Source: an uncultured Clostridia bacterium | GTDB taxonomy: Bacteria; Bacillota; Clostridia; TANB77; CAG-508 | Direction: 5' to 3' | Length of the DNA stretch: 47,842 bases | NCBI GenBank assembly: GCA_947627295.1 | Contig: CANQVJ010000010.1 | Location: 1 to 47,842, forward strand | Part shown: positions 35,987 to 45,433 of the stretch, in pieces | Position numbering within the stretch: the first letter of the stretch is position 1 | Layout of the letters: each line of letters starts with the position of its first letter | Position numbers and translations under genes: made by a program | Notes under the pieces: generated by a model | What the model was told of the DNA's origin: nothing | The model's input: the letters and a program-made list of their open reading frames with translations, nothing else | Database searches by the model: none

Positions 35987-37399
35987 TTATTTAATATCTT
36001 TTAGATTTCTATTTTTAATGAATAGGAATACTGCTAATATAATTGCACTTGCTGCTCCTACTACTAATCCAACAGATCCTGCAGCTGGTAGTGGAATAGG
36101 TGAAACATTTGGAGTTTCAGCAGGTACTATAGGTTTTGCTGGCTCTGTTAATTTTAATTGTGGTGATTCAGTAGTTGTTTGTGTTTTAGTAGAACCGTCA
36201 AAATCTGTATAAGATAAATCTACTCTTTCATTAGTATTTAATAATTGGTCTAATATTTTTGGATCATAACCTTCTTTTAATTTTAATTTATATTGAACAA
36301 CTGCAGTTTCTCCAGCTTTTAGCTCAGGAATTGTCCAAGTAATACTATTATCAGAAGAATCTATACTAGCTGAGATATCACCATGTGTTGCTTCTTTTAC
36401 ATATGAAAAATCAAAATTTTGAACTATGTAATCAGGGAACACATCTTTAACTTTTATATCTTTTAATGTTTTGAATACAGGTGCTAATTTTTCAACAATT
36501 TCTTCTGTAACTGTTTGTTCAATTTTATCATCAGTAATATTGAAGAATTCTCCATAAGAAGGATTTTCAGGTGTTCCAAAAATTTCTTCAACTATTTGAC
36601 CATATGTTTTTGAAAAACCTGGAGGTGTAGAAGAAGTATTGCTAACACCTGTTAGCATATTAATTAAAAATACGCCTTCGTCATTAATTGATTTTAAAGT
36701 TGCTTTAGTTGTATCAATAACTTCTTGATAATCAAATGGAAAATCATTATGACCAATTGCTAAATTTGGTACACCGTCAGATAAAACAACTATATATTTT
36801 TGATTAGATGTTCCAGAAAATTGTTTATTTGCTAGAGTTAAACCAGCATCTAAATCTGTTCTAGGACCAGTATCTTGTATTTTTTGAATAGAGCTATTTA
36901 ATTCACTTTCGTCATTAGTTAGAGAGTGAACTAAATTAGCATCTTCTTCAGTACCTTCTTTTGAGTACTTTCCTTGACTATCTATTGTAGGGTTTGAAGA
37001 AAAGCTAACAACTGCAATTTTTAAATCTGTATTTCCGTCTAATAAATTAGATACAAATTTTTGTGCAGAAGAACGAACTACTTCAGCCCTTGTTTTATCA
37101 CCAACTTTATTTTCCCTCATACTGTTAGAATTATCAATAACTAAAACTAATTCTCCAGTAGGTTTATCTGGAATTTCATTGTTTACAACAGATAATTGAA
37201 GAGTAACTTCTTTATTTTCTAAATCTTTTTCAACTAATTTCTTTTCAAAATATGAATTATCTGTAAAGTATAACCTTGTAACAGGTTCTTTTTCAACAGA
37301 CATTTGAACATCTGCATATGCTGCAAAACTTGCAGTAGATACTAAAAATAGTATTGTAAATAATAGTATAAAAACTCTTAAAACTTTTGTTATTTTCAT
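35987..37399 (-). CDS. Surface VWA-domain protein with LPAAG sorting-like C-terminus
   Basis: A 470-residue secreted protein: signal peptide (about residues 1-28), a VWA domain with a MIDAS metal site (DNSNS in VIDNSNSMRE near residues 88-97, then TDLDAGL and LSDGVPN), and a C-terminal conserved repeat domain. It ends with a Pro-rich stretch, LPAAG, a hydrophobic helix and a Lys/Arg-rich tail, the layout of a sortase-anchored protein, though LPAAG is not the canonical LPxTG. Such proteins often are pilus or adhesin subunits binding ligands via the MIDAS. No sortase is in the window. The start follows GAAAGGAAA. Confidence 0.85.
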   Translation of the reverse strand: MKITKVLRVFILLFTILFLVSTASFAAYADVQMSVEKEPVTRLYFTDNSYFEKKLVEKDLENKEVTLQLSVVNNEIPDKPTGELVLVIDNSNSMRENKVGDKTRAEVVRSSAQKFVSNLLDGNTDLKIAVVSFSSNPTIDSQGKYSKEGTEEDANLVHSLTNDESELNSSIQKIQDTGPRTDLDAGLTLANKQFSGTSNQKYIVVLSDGVPNLAIGHNDFPFDYQEVIDTTKATLKSINDEGVFLINMLTGVSNTSSTPPGFSKTYGQIVEEIFGTPENPSYGEFFNITDDKIEQTVTEEIVEKLAPVFKTLKDIKVKDVFPDYIVQNFDFSYVKEATHGDISASIDSSDNSITWTIPELKAGETAVVQYKLKLKEGYDPKILDQLLNTNERVDLSYTDFDGSTKTQTTTESPQLKLTEPAKPIVPAETPNVSPIPLPAAGSVGLVVGAASAIILAVFLFIKNRNLKDIK

Positions 37400-37550
37400 T
37401 ATAAATTTTTCCTTTCGTAATTAATATAATATCATACAATTATATTTTATCATAAGTATATATAAAAAAACAAGAGAAAAGGTAGAAAAAATTTTTTTTT
37501 TGTGATAAAATATAAAAGTCAGAAAAATTTGAAAGGAAATTGATACACTT

Positions 37551-38801
37551 ATGAAAGAAAAAAGAGAGAGTAAACCAATTGATGTTGGTGAAGTAATTTG
37601 GAATTTTATAGAAAGTAAAAAATCTATAATTTTTTTCATTGTAATTACAATAGTTGCAATACTAATAAGAAGTAAACTTATATTTTATGAATCACATGAT
37701 ATGACAACTTGCTTAAAACCATGGTTTTTTGAATTAAGAGATTACGGGGGGTTTGCTGGTCTAAGTAGAGAAATAGGAAATTATAATCCACCATATCTAA
37801 CAATACTTGCTATACTCACATATATACCAGCATTGCCACTAGTATCTATAAAAGTGGTTTCAATAATATTTGACTTTGTATGTGCAATAGCTGTTGGAAA
37901 AATTGTAAAAATAATATTTAAAAATAAAAAAGATGTCAAAATTTATTCATTAATGGCATATGCTATAACTTTGTTTTTACCAACAGTAATATTAAATTCA
38001 GCATGCTGGGGTCAGGCTGATTCGATTTATACAGCTTTTATACTATTTTCAATAATGTTCTTATTGGAGAAGAAGTATTTACGCTCATTTATATTATTAG
38101 GAATATCATTTGCATTTAAATTGCAATTTGTGTTTATTTTACCATTATTTATTTATGTATATATATCAGAAAGAAAATTTCCAATATACTATTTCCTAAT
38201 AATACCATTAATAAATATATTAATGTGTGTACCTGCAATGATAGCTGGAAGATCGTTCTTAAGTTGTATGGAAGTATATTTTGGCCAAACTCAAATGGGA
38301 TTTAATTATTTAAGTATGAACTTCCCAGGCATATGGAATTTGTTTATGCCATATTTGAAAGATTCTTATTATATATTCATGTCAAACCAAAGCTATACGC
38401 AGGTTGGAATATATGTTACCATAGCAGTACTTGGAATAATGGCATTTATGGTATTATACAAAAAAATCAAATTCAACAAACAAAAAATAATAGAATTTGG
38501 TTTGTGGTCTGTATTAATTACAACTTATCTTTTACCATTTATGCATGATAGATATTTATATATAGCAGATATTTTAAGTATAATTTACTTCATATATAAT
38601 AAAGATAAATTATATGTTCCATTAGGAATAAACTTTATTTCATCAGTTTTATATGGAATATATCTATTTAAATTTGAACAATTGCCATTTATTGTATTAA
38701 CACTAATTAATACAGCAATAGTAATACTCGTAACAAAAGATTTAATAAAAAAATACTTTATAAATAATGAAAAAAATGTTGAATTAGAAAAAAGTAAATA
38801 G
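37551..38801 (+). CDS. GT-C family membrane glycosyltransferase (Gpi18-like)
   Basis: A 416-residue polytopic protein with about ten hydrophobic helices. After the first helix, a polar stretch holds acidic residues (FYESHDMTT near 44-52), as expected of the catalytic loop of lipid-phosphate-sugar-dependent GT-C enzymes, followed by NYNPPYL and NSACWGQADSIYTAFIL. The latter strongly resembles the Gpi18-like mannosyltransferase group. It probably transfers a sugar from a polyprenyl phosphate to a surface molecule. The substrate is unknown. The ATG is preceded by GAAAGG. dxs follows 12 bases downstream. Confidence 0.8.
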   Translation: MKEKRESKPIDVGEVIWNFIESKKSIIFFIVITIVAILIRSKLIFYESHDMTTCLKPWFFELRDYGGFAGLSREIGNYNPPYLTILAILTYIPALPLVSIKVVSIIFDFVCAIAVGKIVKIIFKNKKDVKIYSLMAYAITLFLPTVILNSACWGQADSIYTAFILFSIMFLLEKKYLRSFILLGISFAFKLQFVFILPLFIYVYISERKFPIYYFLIIPLINILMCVPAMIAGRSFLSCMEVYFGQTQMGFNYLSMNFPGIWNLFMPYLKDSYYIFMSNQSYTQVGIYVTIAVLGIMAFMVLYKKIKFNKQKIIEFGLWSVLITTYLLPFMHDRYLYIADILSIIYFIYNKDKLYVPLGINFISSVLYGIYLFKFEQLPFIVLTLINTAIVILVTKDLIKKYFINNEKNVELEKSK

Positions 38802-38813
38802 GCGGGTAAAAGG

Positions 38814-40673
38814 ATGTTAAAAGAAATTAAAAGTCCTGAAGATTTAAAAAAATTGGGGCTAAAAGAAAAAGAAGAACTAGCAAAAGAAATAAGAGAATAT
38901 ATTTTAGAAATAGTATCTAAAAACGGAGGGCACCTAGCTTCAAACCTAGGTGTCGTTGAATTGACAATTGCACTTCACAGTGTGTTCAATTGCCCAAAAG
39001 ATAAAATTGTATGGGATGTTGGGCACCAGTCGTATGTTCATAAAATTTTAACAGGAAGAAACTTAGAAACACTTAGAAAGTTTGAAGGAATTGCAGGATT
39101 TCCAAAAACAAACGAAAGTGATGCAGATTGTTTTAATACAGGGCATAGTAGTACTTCAATTTCAGCAGCATTAGGTATGGCAAGAGCAAGAGATTTAAAA
39201 AATGAAGATAACTCAGTAATTGCAGTAATAGGGGACGGAGCCCTAACAGGTGGTATGGCATTAGAAGCACTTAATGATGCTGGTTGTAGCAAATCAAAAA
39301 TAACAGTAATACTAAATGATAATGAAATGAGTATTTCTAAAAATATTGGCGGACTAAATTTGTTTTTGTCAAAACTTCGTACAAAAAAATTATATACAAA
39401 ATCAAACAATACTATAAAAAAGATTACTATGAAAATACCTTTAATAGGTAAACCATTGGTTAAAATATGCCATAAAATAAAAAATGCATTAAAGCAAATT
39501 GTAATTCCAAAAATGTATTTTGAAGATATAGGGTTCTATTATTTAGGTCCAGTTGACGGGCACAATATTCAAGAATTAGAAAACATAATGGAAAGCAGCA
39601 AAAAGGTTGAAGGTCCAGTTTTGATACATGTTTTAACTAAAAAGGGAAAAGGTTATGAAATTGCAGAAAAGAATCCAGATAAATATCATGCAACACCACC
39701 TTTTAATATAGAAGACGGAAGTCCAAAATCAGGTTACAAAAAAGATTATTCAAAAGTATTTGGTAATACTCTAGTAAAATTAGCAAGTAAGAACAAAAAT
39801 ATAGTTGCAATTACAGCTGCTATGAAAGACGGCACAGGTATGGCTGAATTTCAGAAAAAATATCCAAATAGATTTTTTGATGTTGGAATAGCAGAACAAC
39901 ACGCTTTGTGCTGCGCTGCAGGTATGGCAAAAGCTGGGTTGGTTCCGTTCGTTTCAATATATTCATCATTTTATCAAAGAGGGTATGATCAAGTAATACA
40001 TGATATTGCTGCACAAAATTTACCGGTTATAATGTGTGTGGATAGGGCAGGAATTGTTGGAGCAGACGGAGAAACGCACCAAGGAACATTGGATTTAGCG
40101 TTTTTTAGAGTGGTTCCAAATTTGGTAATAATGGCACCTAAAAATTTTGTAGAACTTGAAAAAATGATGAAATATGCAGTTGAATTAAAAAAGCCAGTTG
40201 TAATACGATATCCTAGAGGTGGAGAAAATATTAAATGGAATAATAAATCTCAGGAGATAGAAATAGGAAAATCAGAAATATTAAAAGAAGGAAAAGATTT
40301 AACAATTATTGCAATAGGAAAAGCAGTAGAAAAAGCAATCCAAATATCAGAAAAAATTAAAATTGATGCTGAAATAATAAATGCAAGATTTTTGAAACCT
40401 TTAGATGAAGCTTCAATTATCAAATCAATTGAAAAAACAAAAAAGGTAATTACAATAGAAGACGGAACAATTATGGGTGGTTTAGCAACATCTATAAAAG
40501 AATTAATTGTAAATAAGAAAATTGAAAATGTAGAAATGAAAAGCTATGCTTACCCAGATAAATTTATTGAACATGGAAGTCCAGAAGAATTAGAAAAAGC
40601 TTATGGTGTAGATAGCCAAACAATAGCAAAGGAGTTAGATAAATGGATATGCAAGAAAAGGATCTCTGTTTAG
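38814..40673 (+). CDS. dxs: 1-deoxy-D-xylulose-5-phosphate synthase
   Basis: Dxs condenses pyruvate and glyceraldehyde 3-phosphate with thiamine diphosphate, the first step of the MEP isoprenoid pathway, which supplies the undecaprenyl carrier. The 619-residue protein has GHLASNLGVVELTIALH, VWDVGHQSYVHKILTGR, the ThDP motif GDGALTGGMALEALND, the transketolase central part DRAGIVGADGETHQG and the C-terminal domain with TIEDG. Length is typical. The start is ATG after AAAAGG. ylmH overlaps its 3' end by 31 bases. Confidence 0.96.
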   Translation: MLKEIKSPEDLKKLGLKEKEELAKEIREYILEIVSKNGGHLASNLGVVELTIALHSVFNCPKDKIVWDVGHQSYVHKILTGRNLETLRKFEGIAGFPKTNESDADCFNTGHSSTSISAALGMARARDLKNEDNSVIAVIGDGALTGGMALEALNDAGCSKSKITVILNDNEMSISKNIGGLNLFLSKLRTKKLYTKSNNTIKKITMKIPLIGKPLVKICHKIKNALKQIVIPKMYFEDIGFYYLGPVDGHNIQELENIMESSKKVEGPVLIHVLTKKGKGYEIAEKNPDKYHATPPFNIEDGSPKSGYKKDYSKVFGNTLVKLASKNKNIVAITAAMKDGTGMAEFQKKYPNRFFDVGIAEQHALCCAAGMAKAGLVPFVSIYSSFYQRGYDQVIHDIAAQNLPVIMCVDRAGIVGADGETHQGTLDLAFFRVVPNLVIMAPKNFVELEKMMKYAVELKKPVVIRYPRGGENIKWNNKSQEIEIGKSEILKEGKDLTIIAIGKAVEKAIQISEKIKIDAEIINARFLKPLDEASIIKSIEKTKKVITIEDGTIMGGLATSIKELIVNKKIENVEMKSYAYPDKFIEHGSPEELEKAYGVDSQTIAKELDKWICKKRISV

Positions 40674-41419
40674 CACAGGTTCAAGATAAAATAGAAATGA
40701 GCAAAAGGAAGAACAAAATAGAGAGCACAGATTTTTTGGATATGTATCAAATTTCATTAGTAAAAAGATATTTGAAAGAAAACAATATTACAAACTATGA
40801 ATTATATGGTGGATATGAAGAAGCTGAAAGAAAAATATTAGTAGTTTATCCAGAAGGAATAGAAGAATATGTTTTAAAAAAGAGTTATAATGAACTCACA
40901 AAAATTGTAAGGGTAGAATTACCAGAAGAAGATAAAGGTAAATTTACTCATAGAAATTATTTAGGTGGAATAGTAAAACTTGGGCTAAAAAGAGAAAAGG
41001 TAGGGGATATAATTGTTTCACCAATAGGTGCAGATATTATAGTTGTAAAAGAATTTGCTGAAATTTTAGCAAAGGAAATCACATCACTTACAAGGTTTCA
41101 AAATGCAAAAATTAGCATTGTACCAATAGGCAAAATTAGAAAACAAGAAATCAGAGTGGAAGATGTAAATATTATAATTCCTTCATTTAGATTGGATAGA
41201 ATTGTTTCAGATTTGGCAAAAACATCTAGGAGTAAAGCGGTAAATATAATTGAACAAAATAGAATTTTTATAAATGGACAAAATGAAACTAAAGTATCAA
41301 AAAGTATTAAAGAAAATGATATTATTACAATTCGTGGAAAGGGTAGATTTATAATTAGAGAAACAAAAGGAACTACTAGAAGCGGAAGATATATTGTAAG
41401 AGTAGAAAAATATGTATAG
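40643..41419 (+). CDS. YlmH/RqcP2-like S4-domain RNA-binding protein
   Basis: A 258-residue protein ending in an S4 RNA-binding domain (FRLDRIVSDLAKTSRSKAVNIIEQNRIFINGQ, about residues 185-258). The N-terminal part contains the YlmH pattern GYEEAERKILVVYP and THRNYLGGIVKLGLKREKVGDI. YlmH/RqcP2 proteins act on peptidyl-tRNA in stalled 50S subunits in ribosome quality control. The start at 40643 overlaps dxs and is chosen because AAAGGAG at 40628-40634 lies 8 bases upstream. Its terminator hairpin is split by an insertion element right after the stop. Confidence 0.82.
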   Translation: MDMQEKDLCLAQVQDKIEMSKRKNKIESTDFLDMYQISLVKRYLKENNITNYELYGGYEEAERKILVVYPEGIEEYVLKKSYNELTKIVRVELPEEDKGKFTHRNYLGGIVKLGLKREKVGDIIVSPIGADIIVVKEFAEILAKEITSLTRFQNAKISIVPIGKIRKQEIRVEDVNIIIPSFRLDRIVSDLAKTSRSKAVNIIEQNRIFINGQNETKVSKSIKENDIITIRGKGRFIIRETKGTTRSGRYIVRVEKYV

Positions 41420-41439
41420 AGCACATTAAAAAATGTGCT
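41420..41439. repeat. Target duplication, left copy (ylmH terminator stem)
   Basis: A 20-base palindrome (AGCACATT, AAAA loop, AATGTGCT), repeated exactly at 43084-43103. The left copy lost its T tract, now replaced by the IS end. Confidence 0.9.
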
Positions 41440-41620
41440 CAGAGTGTTGACAAAGTAAATTGCTCAGCACTCTTTCTTTTTTTGATAAAATATAGTAAAA
41501 TAAATTTAGTCCAAATTCAACCAAATAAAGGACAAAAAAATGCGGTTTTTTCTCAGAAATAACTGCATTTTTTCTTGTTTAATGATATAATTTAATCGGT
41601 TGAATTTGGAGGTAAAAAGT

Positions 41621-43021
41621 ATGTTAAGTAAAAAAGAAAATATTCAAAATGAATTGATATTGTATACAATGGAAGATTTAGTTCCACAAGATAGTTTGTA
41701 CAGAAAGATAGATAAATATATTGATTTTTCTTTCATTTATGATGAAGTAAAAGATTTGTACTGCAATGATAACGGTCGTCCAAGCATTGATCCTGTTGTT
41801 TTGTTTAAATTAGTGTTCATAGAAGCATTAGATGGTTTAAAGTCAATGAGAAAAACCTGTGAAAAAATTAAAGTTGATGCTGAGTACAGGTGGTTTCTTG
41901 GTATTTCTTTTGGTTATGATACTCCACACTATTCAACTTTTAGTCAAAATTACATTAGAAGATTTAAGGGCACAGATATTTTTGAAAAGATTTTTGTTAA
42001 CATTGTAGAACAAGCAATCAAATATAATTTAGTAAAAGGTGAAACTTTCTTTACTGACTCTACTCATAAGAAAGCTAATGCTAATAAAAATAAATTTCAT
42101 GAAGAACTTCAACAAGTAGTTCATAAAAGAAAACAATGGCTTGAAGAAGAAATAAATGAAGAACGCAAAAAACAAGGCAAGAAAGAATTTGAATTCAAAG
42201 AAAAGCTTGAAGAAAAGAAAGTTAAAATAAGTAATACTGACAGTGAAAGTGGATATTATCATAGAGATAATAAAGAAAAAGGATTTATGTATTTAGATCA
42301 TAGAACTGTTGATTCGAAAGCTAATATAATTGTTGATTGTTTTGTAACAAAAGGTAATGTGCATGATTCTGTTCCTTTCATTGATAGAGCTGAATATATT
42401 AAGCATAAGTATGGATTTGATATAAAAGAATGGGCATTAGATTCTGGTTATGATACTTTGGAAATAAAAAAATATTTTGAAGATAATAATATATTTGGAG
42501 TAATAGCATACAGAAGTTATCAACAAGGAAATACAGAAATAAGAAAATATAAATTTAAATATAATAAAGAAAAAGATTACTACATATGTCCAAAGACAGG
42601 AACAATATTGCCATATACTGGAAGGATTGATAGAAATGGATATAAATATTATTCAGATAGAAAAAATTGTAAAGGCTGTAGTGAAATAGAAAGATGTTGT
42701 AAATCACAAGGATATAGAGTAATAAGAAGACATATAAAAGAAGAACTAAATGAAAGAGCAAGAGAAAGAAGATTATCAGAACGAGGTAAACAGCTATACA
42801 AATTAAGAAAAGAAAAAATTGAAAGAAGCTTTGCGGATAGTAAGCAAAATCATGGATATAGATATGCTATGCATAAAGGAATAGAGAAAAATCAAAATTA
42901 TACATGGCTTATTTGTGCTGCACAAAATATGAAAAACATAGTAACAAAGATAACAAAGGGACATAAAAAACGAAGGACAAACCACAAAAATAGATTAAAA
43001 TCCAAAAAAATATATTGTTAA
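41621..43021 (+). CDS. IS1182-family transposase
   Basis: A 466-residue DDE transposase. The N-terminal domain has QDSLYRKIDKYIDFSFIYDEV, GRPSIDPVVLFKLVFIEALDGL and SYGYDTP-like FGYDTPHYSTFSQNYIRRF. The catalytic part contains FFTDSTH (first Asp), VDCFVTKGNVHDSVPF, WALDSGYDT (second Asp) and a cysteine-rich CKGC..CC segment, then ERSFADSKQNHGYRYAMHKG with the final Glu region. This is the IS1182 pattern. The ATG at 41621 follows GGAGG at 41608-41612. The gene seems complete. Confidence 0.93.
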   Translation: MLSKKENIQNELILYTMEDLVPQDSLYRKIDKYIDFSFIYDEVKDLYCNDNGRPSIDPVVLFKLVFIEALDGLKSMRKTCEKIKVDAEYRWFLGISFGYDTPHYSTFSQNYIRRFKGTDIFEKIFVNIVEQAIKYNLVKGETFFTDSTHKKANANKNKFHEELQQVVHKRKQWLEEEINEERKKQGKKEFEFKEKLEEKKVKISNTDSESGYYHRDNKEKGFMYLDHRTVDSKANIIVDCFVTKGNVHDSVPFIDRAEYIKHKYGFDIKEWALDSGYDTLEIKKYFEDNNIFGVIAYRSYQQGNTEIRKYKFKYNKEKDYYICPKTGTILPYTGRIDRNGYKYYSDRKNCKGCSEIERCCKSQGYRVIRRHIKEELNERARERRLSERGKQLYKLRKEKIERSFADSKQNHGYRYAMHKGIEKNQNYTWLICAAQNMKNIVTKITKGHKKRRTNHKNRLKSKKIYC

Positions 43022-43049
43022 ATTTTAAATTGCAAAAAAATATTAAAAG

Positions 43050-43073
43050 CCCCAGAAAAAATCTGGGGTTTGT
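43050..43073 (+). terminator. Terminator of the transposase
   Basis: CCCCAGA at 43050-43056 pairs with TCTGGGG at 43062-43068, followed by TTTGT. It lies at the right end of the element. Confidence 0.75.
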
Positions 43074-43083
43074 CAATACTCTG

Positions 43084-43103
43084 AGCACATTAAAAAATGT
43101 GCT
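43084..43103. repeat. Target duplication, right copy with original T tract
   Basis: Exact copy of 41420-41439, followed by TTTTTT, so this is the original functional terminator of ylmH (plus strand). Confidence 0.9.
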
Positions 43104-43106
43104 TTT

Positions 43107-43661
43107 TTAAATTTCCATTTGGCTTCCCAAAAATGTGGCAGCAGACTGAGCAACCTTTTTTTCAGTTTCATTCATTTTTGTAGAAGCTTCTTTTGATAAT
43201 AAAATAACAGTACCAATAGTATCTCCATTAGAAATTATAGGATAAACAACTTGTGAATTATGTTTTCTTTCTTGGGATTCGTCTTTGGTTATAGGAATAG
43301 AAATATCACTATTTTCTTTACTTGTATAAACTTCTTTATCATCCATTAATTGTTCTAATTCTTCACTGACATCTTTTTCTAAAAATTCTTTTTTTGCACC
43401 ACCAGAAACAGCTATAATGCTATCTTTATCTGTAATGCAAGCAATGTGGCCAGTCGTTTTAGATAATGTTTCAGCATACCCAACTGCAAATTCAGATAAT
43501 TCTCCAATAGGAGAATATTTCTTTAAAATAACTTGACCTTCTCTATCTGTAAATATTTCCAAAGGGTCTCCTTCTTTTATCCTTAAAGTTCTTCTTATTT
43601 CTTTTGGAATAACTACTCTACCTAAATCGTCTATTCTTCTTACAACACCTGTTGCTTTCAT
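43107..43661 (-). CDS. spoVT: Stage V sporulation protein T (AbrB-family regulator)
   Basis: SpoVT is a forespore transcription factor that tunes sigma-G genes. The 184-residue protein has the N-terminal AbrB-type DNA-binding swapped-hairpin MKATGVVRRIDDLGRVVIPKEIRRTL and a C-terminal GAF-like domain (HIACITDKDSIIAVSGGAK, VVYPIISNGDTIGTVIL). The length is that of SpoVT (about 180), not of the short AbrB. The start follows AGGAGGAAG. Its promoter region is part of a 58-bp repeat found again at 45434-45491. Confidence 0.95.
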   Translation of the reverse strand: MKATGVVRRIDDLGRVVIPKEIRRTLRIKEGDPLEIFTDREGQVILKKYSPIGELSEFAVGYAETLSKTTGHIACITDKDSIIAVSGGAKKEFLEKDVSEELEQLMDDKEVYTSKENSDISIPITKDESQERKHNSQVVYPIISNGDTIGTVILLSKEASTKMNETEKKVAQSAATFLGSQMEI

Positions 43662-43672
43662 GAACTTCCTCC

Positions 43673-43730
43673 TTTTTCAAATTATGTTTAATTTTATTAT
43701 CTCTAAAAACAAAAAAATTATACATTATAA
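43673..43730. repeat. 58-bp direct repeat, copy 1 (spoVT upstream region)
   Basis: This A/T-rich segment, upstream of spoVT, contains a minus-strand TATAAT (ATTATA on plus) and probably spoVT's promoter. An identical copy lies at 45434-45491 on the other side of the AlbA_2 gene. Confidence 0.88.
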
Positions 43731-43868
43731 GAAAAATGTATAAAAATCCCAAATTTAAATAAATATATATTATTAAAAAATAGTTTTAAAGGAAGTTCAT
43801 ATTGAAACATAATACACTTTATGATAAAATTCAGTCAGATAAATAATATAAGAAAGTTTGGTGATATT

Positions 43869-45230
43869 ATGAATAATTCAGAAACAAATAGAATTGAATA
43901 TAAACAACAATTAACGAGTGAATTTGAGCAAGAAGTTATAGCTTTTTTGAATTATAAAGAGGGCGGAATTATTTATATTGGAATAGATAACAACGGACAA
44001 GCTGTTGGAGTTGATAATATTGACTTAATACAGTTACAAGTAAAAGATAGAATAAAAAATAATGTGCAGCCATCTACTTTAGGGTTATTTGATGTTTCTG
44101 TGGAAATAATAGACAGTAAAGAAGTAATAAAAGTTGTAATATCAAGTGGAACTGAAAAGCCATATTATTTGAGAAAAAAAGGAAGAACACCAGAAGGTTG
44201 TTATATAAGAATTGGCAGTAGCAAAGAAAGAATGACATTTGATATGATTGATGAAATGTATGCTAAAAGAGTTAAAAATTCGTTAAAAGAAATAGAATCT
44301 CCTAGACAAGATTTAACATTTAGACAATTAAAAATTTATTATGAAGAAAATGGAATGAAGCTTAATGATAATTTTGCAAAAAATTTAAATCTTTTAACAA
44401 ATGAAGGAAAATACAATTATAATGCCTATTTGCTTGCAGATGAAAATAATATATCAATAAAATTAGTTAAATATTTAGGCACAAATAAAATGGAATTGAT
44501 TGAAAATCACGAATATGGATACTGTTGTATAATAACAGCAACACATAGAATTTTGGAAAGATTAGTTTCTGAAAATACTGTCTATGCAAAAATTGAATAC
44601 AACGGAAGAAAAGAAGTAGAAATGATAGATAGTAAAGCATTAAAAGAAGCGGTTATTAATGCTATTGTCCATAGTGATTATACATATAACACATCTCCAA
44701 TTGTTGAATTATATTCTGATAGAATAGAAATTACATCTGGAGGTGGATTACCTCAAGAATTATCACAAGAAGAATTTTTAGAAGGAGTTACTGCACCAAG
44801 AAATAAAGAACTTATTAGAGTTTTTAAAGATGTTGATTTAATTGAAAATATAGGCTCTGGAGTTTTAAGAATTTTAGATGCTTATGATAAAAGTTGTTTT
44901 ATATTTATGGATCACTTTTTAAGAGTTTCATTTAAATATAGAGAAAATCCTTTTGAATATGAAAAAGTAAGCGCTAAGAAAACTACCCAAGAAACTACCT
45001 CAAAAGCTACCCAAGAAACTACCCAAGAAAATTTAATAAAATTAAATGAAACACAAATAAATATAATAAGATTAATAGAAAACAATCCAATGATAACGCA
45101 ACAAGAAATAGCTCAAAAATTAAATATAACAAGAGATGGAGTAAAATATAATATGAATAAATTAAGAGAAAAGAAGGTTATAAAAAGAGAAGGTTCAACT
45201 AAAAATGGATATTGGAAAGTTTTGAAATAA
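43869..45230 (+). CDS. AlbA_2-domain regulator with C-terminal winged helix
   Basis: A 453-residue protein of the AlbA_2/COG2865 type. The N-terminal AlbA_2 (Schlafen-like) domain has ETNRIEYKQQL, FLNYKEGGIIYIGIDNNGQAVGV and GCYIRIGSS. The middle carries the ATPase-like pattern ALKEAVINAIVHSDYTYNT and GGGLPQEL. After a TTQET-type repeat linker (about residues 375-400), a winged helix-turn-helix follows (ITQQEIAQKLNITRDGVKYNMNKL). It is probably a DNA-binding regulator, often found in accessory regions. The ATG at 43869 is preferred; a longer frame from 43821 exists and no strong ribosome-binding site separates them. The gene lies between 58-bp direct repeats and looks like an insertion. Confidence 0.8.
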   Translation: MNNSETNRIEYKQQLTSEFEQEVIAFLNYKEGGIIYIGIDNNGQAVGVDNIDLIQLQVKDRIKNNVQPSTLGLFDVSVEIIDSKEVIKVVISSGTEKPYYLRKKGRTPEGCYIRIGSSKERMTFDMIDEMYAKRVKNSLKEIESPRQDLTFRQLKIYYEENGMKLNDNFAKNLNLLTNEGKYNYNAYLLADENNISIKLVKYLGTNKMELIENHEYGYCCIITATHRILERLVSENTVYAKIEYNGRKEVEMIDSKALKEAVINAIVHSDYTYNTSPIVELYSDRIEITSGGGLPQELSQEEFLEGVTAPRNKELIRVFKDVDLIENIGSGVLRILDAYDKSCFIFMDHFLRVSFKYRENPFEYEKVSAKKTTQETTSKATQETTQENLIKLNETQINIIRLIENNPMITQQEIAQKLNITRDGVKYNMNKLREKKVIKREGSTKNGYWKVLK

Positions 45231-45373
45231 GGAAATATACAATTCAAGAAGTAGATTAAAATTCATATATAAAAGAAGAAAAAATATGATAAAAAATCGT
45301 CAGATTTTTACATATACAAAAAGGTTACTTTACTTTGATTTGAGCAATAATTGTGAAGCAATTTTGCATATAT

Positions 45374-45405
45374 GGGTATCGAAATCTTTGATTTCGTTAA
45401 TGCCC
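45374..45405. repeat. Hairpin in the AlbA_2 downstream region
   Basis: GGGTATCGAAATC near 45374-45386 pairs with GATTTCG-TTAATGCCC to 45405, with a small bulge. It lies in a 278-base gap with no gene (45231-45508). It could be a terminator or a remnant of the mobile module. No T tract follows. Confidence 0.5.
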
Positions 45406-45433
45406 AATTTTCTTATGTATTCATTTTCACACT

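Larger units (their letters stand above)
41440..43083 (+). mobile_element. IS1182-like insertion sequence (1644 bp)
   Basis: The element is bounded by imperfect terminal inverted repeats: CAGAGTGTTGACAAA at 41440-41454 and, inverted, TTTGTCAATACTCTG at 43069-43083 (14 of 15 match). It encodes one transposase and carries a transposase terminator. A 20-bp duplication of a terminator palindrome flanks it. The near-intact ends and transposase suggest recent, possibly active movement. Confidence 0.9.

Noticed and set aside
44985-45035. Repeated ACTACCCAAGAA units as a CRISPR-like array
   Set aside because: They are short in-frame codon repeats coding TTQET-type residues in a linker; no spacers or repeat-spacer layout exists.
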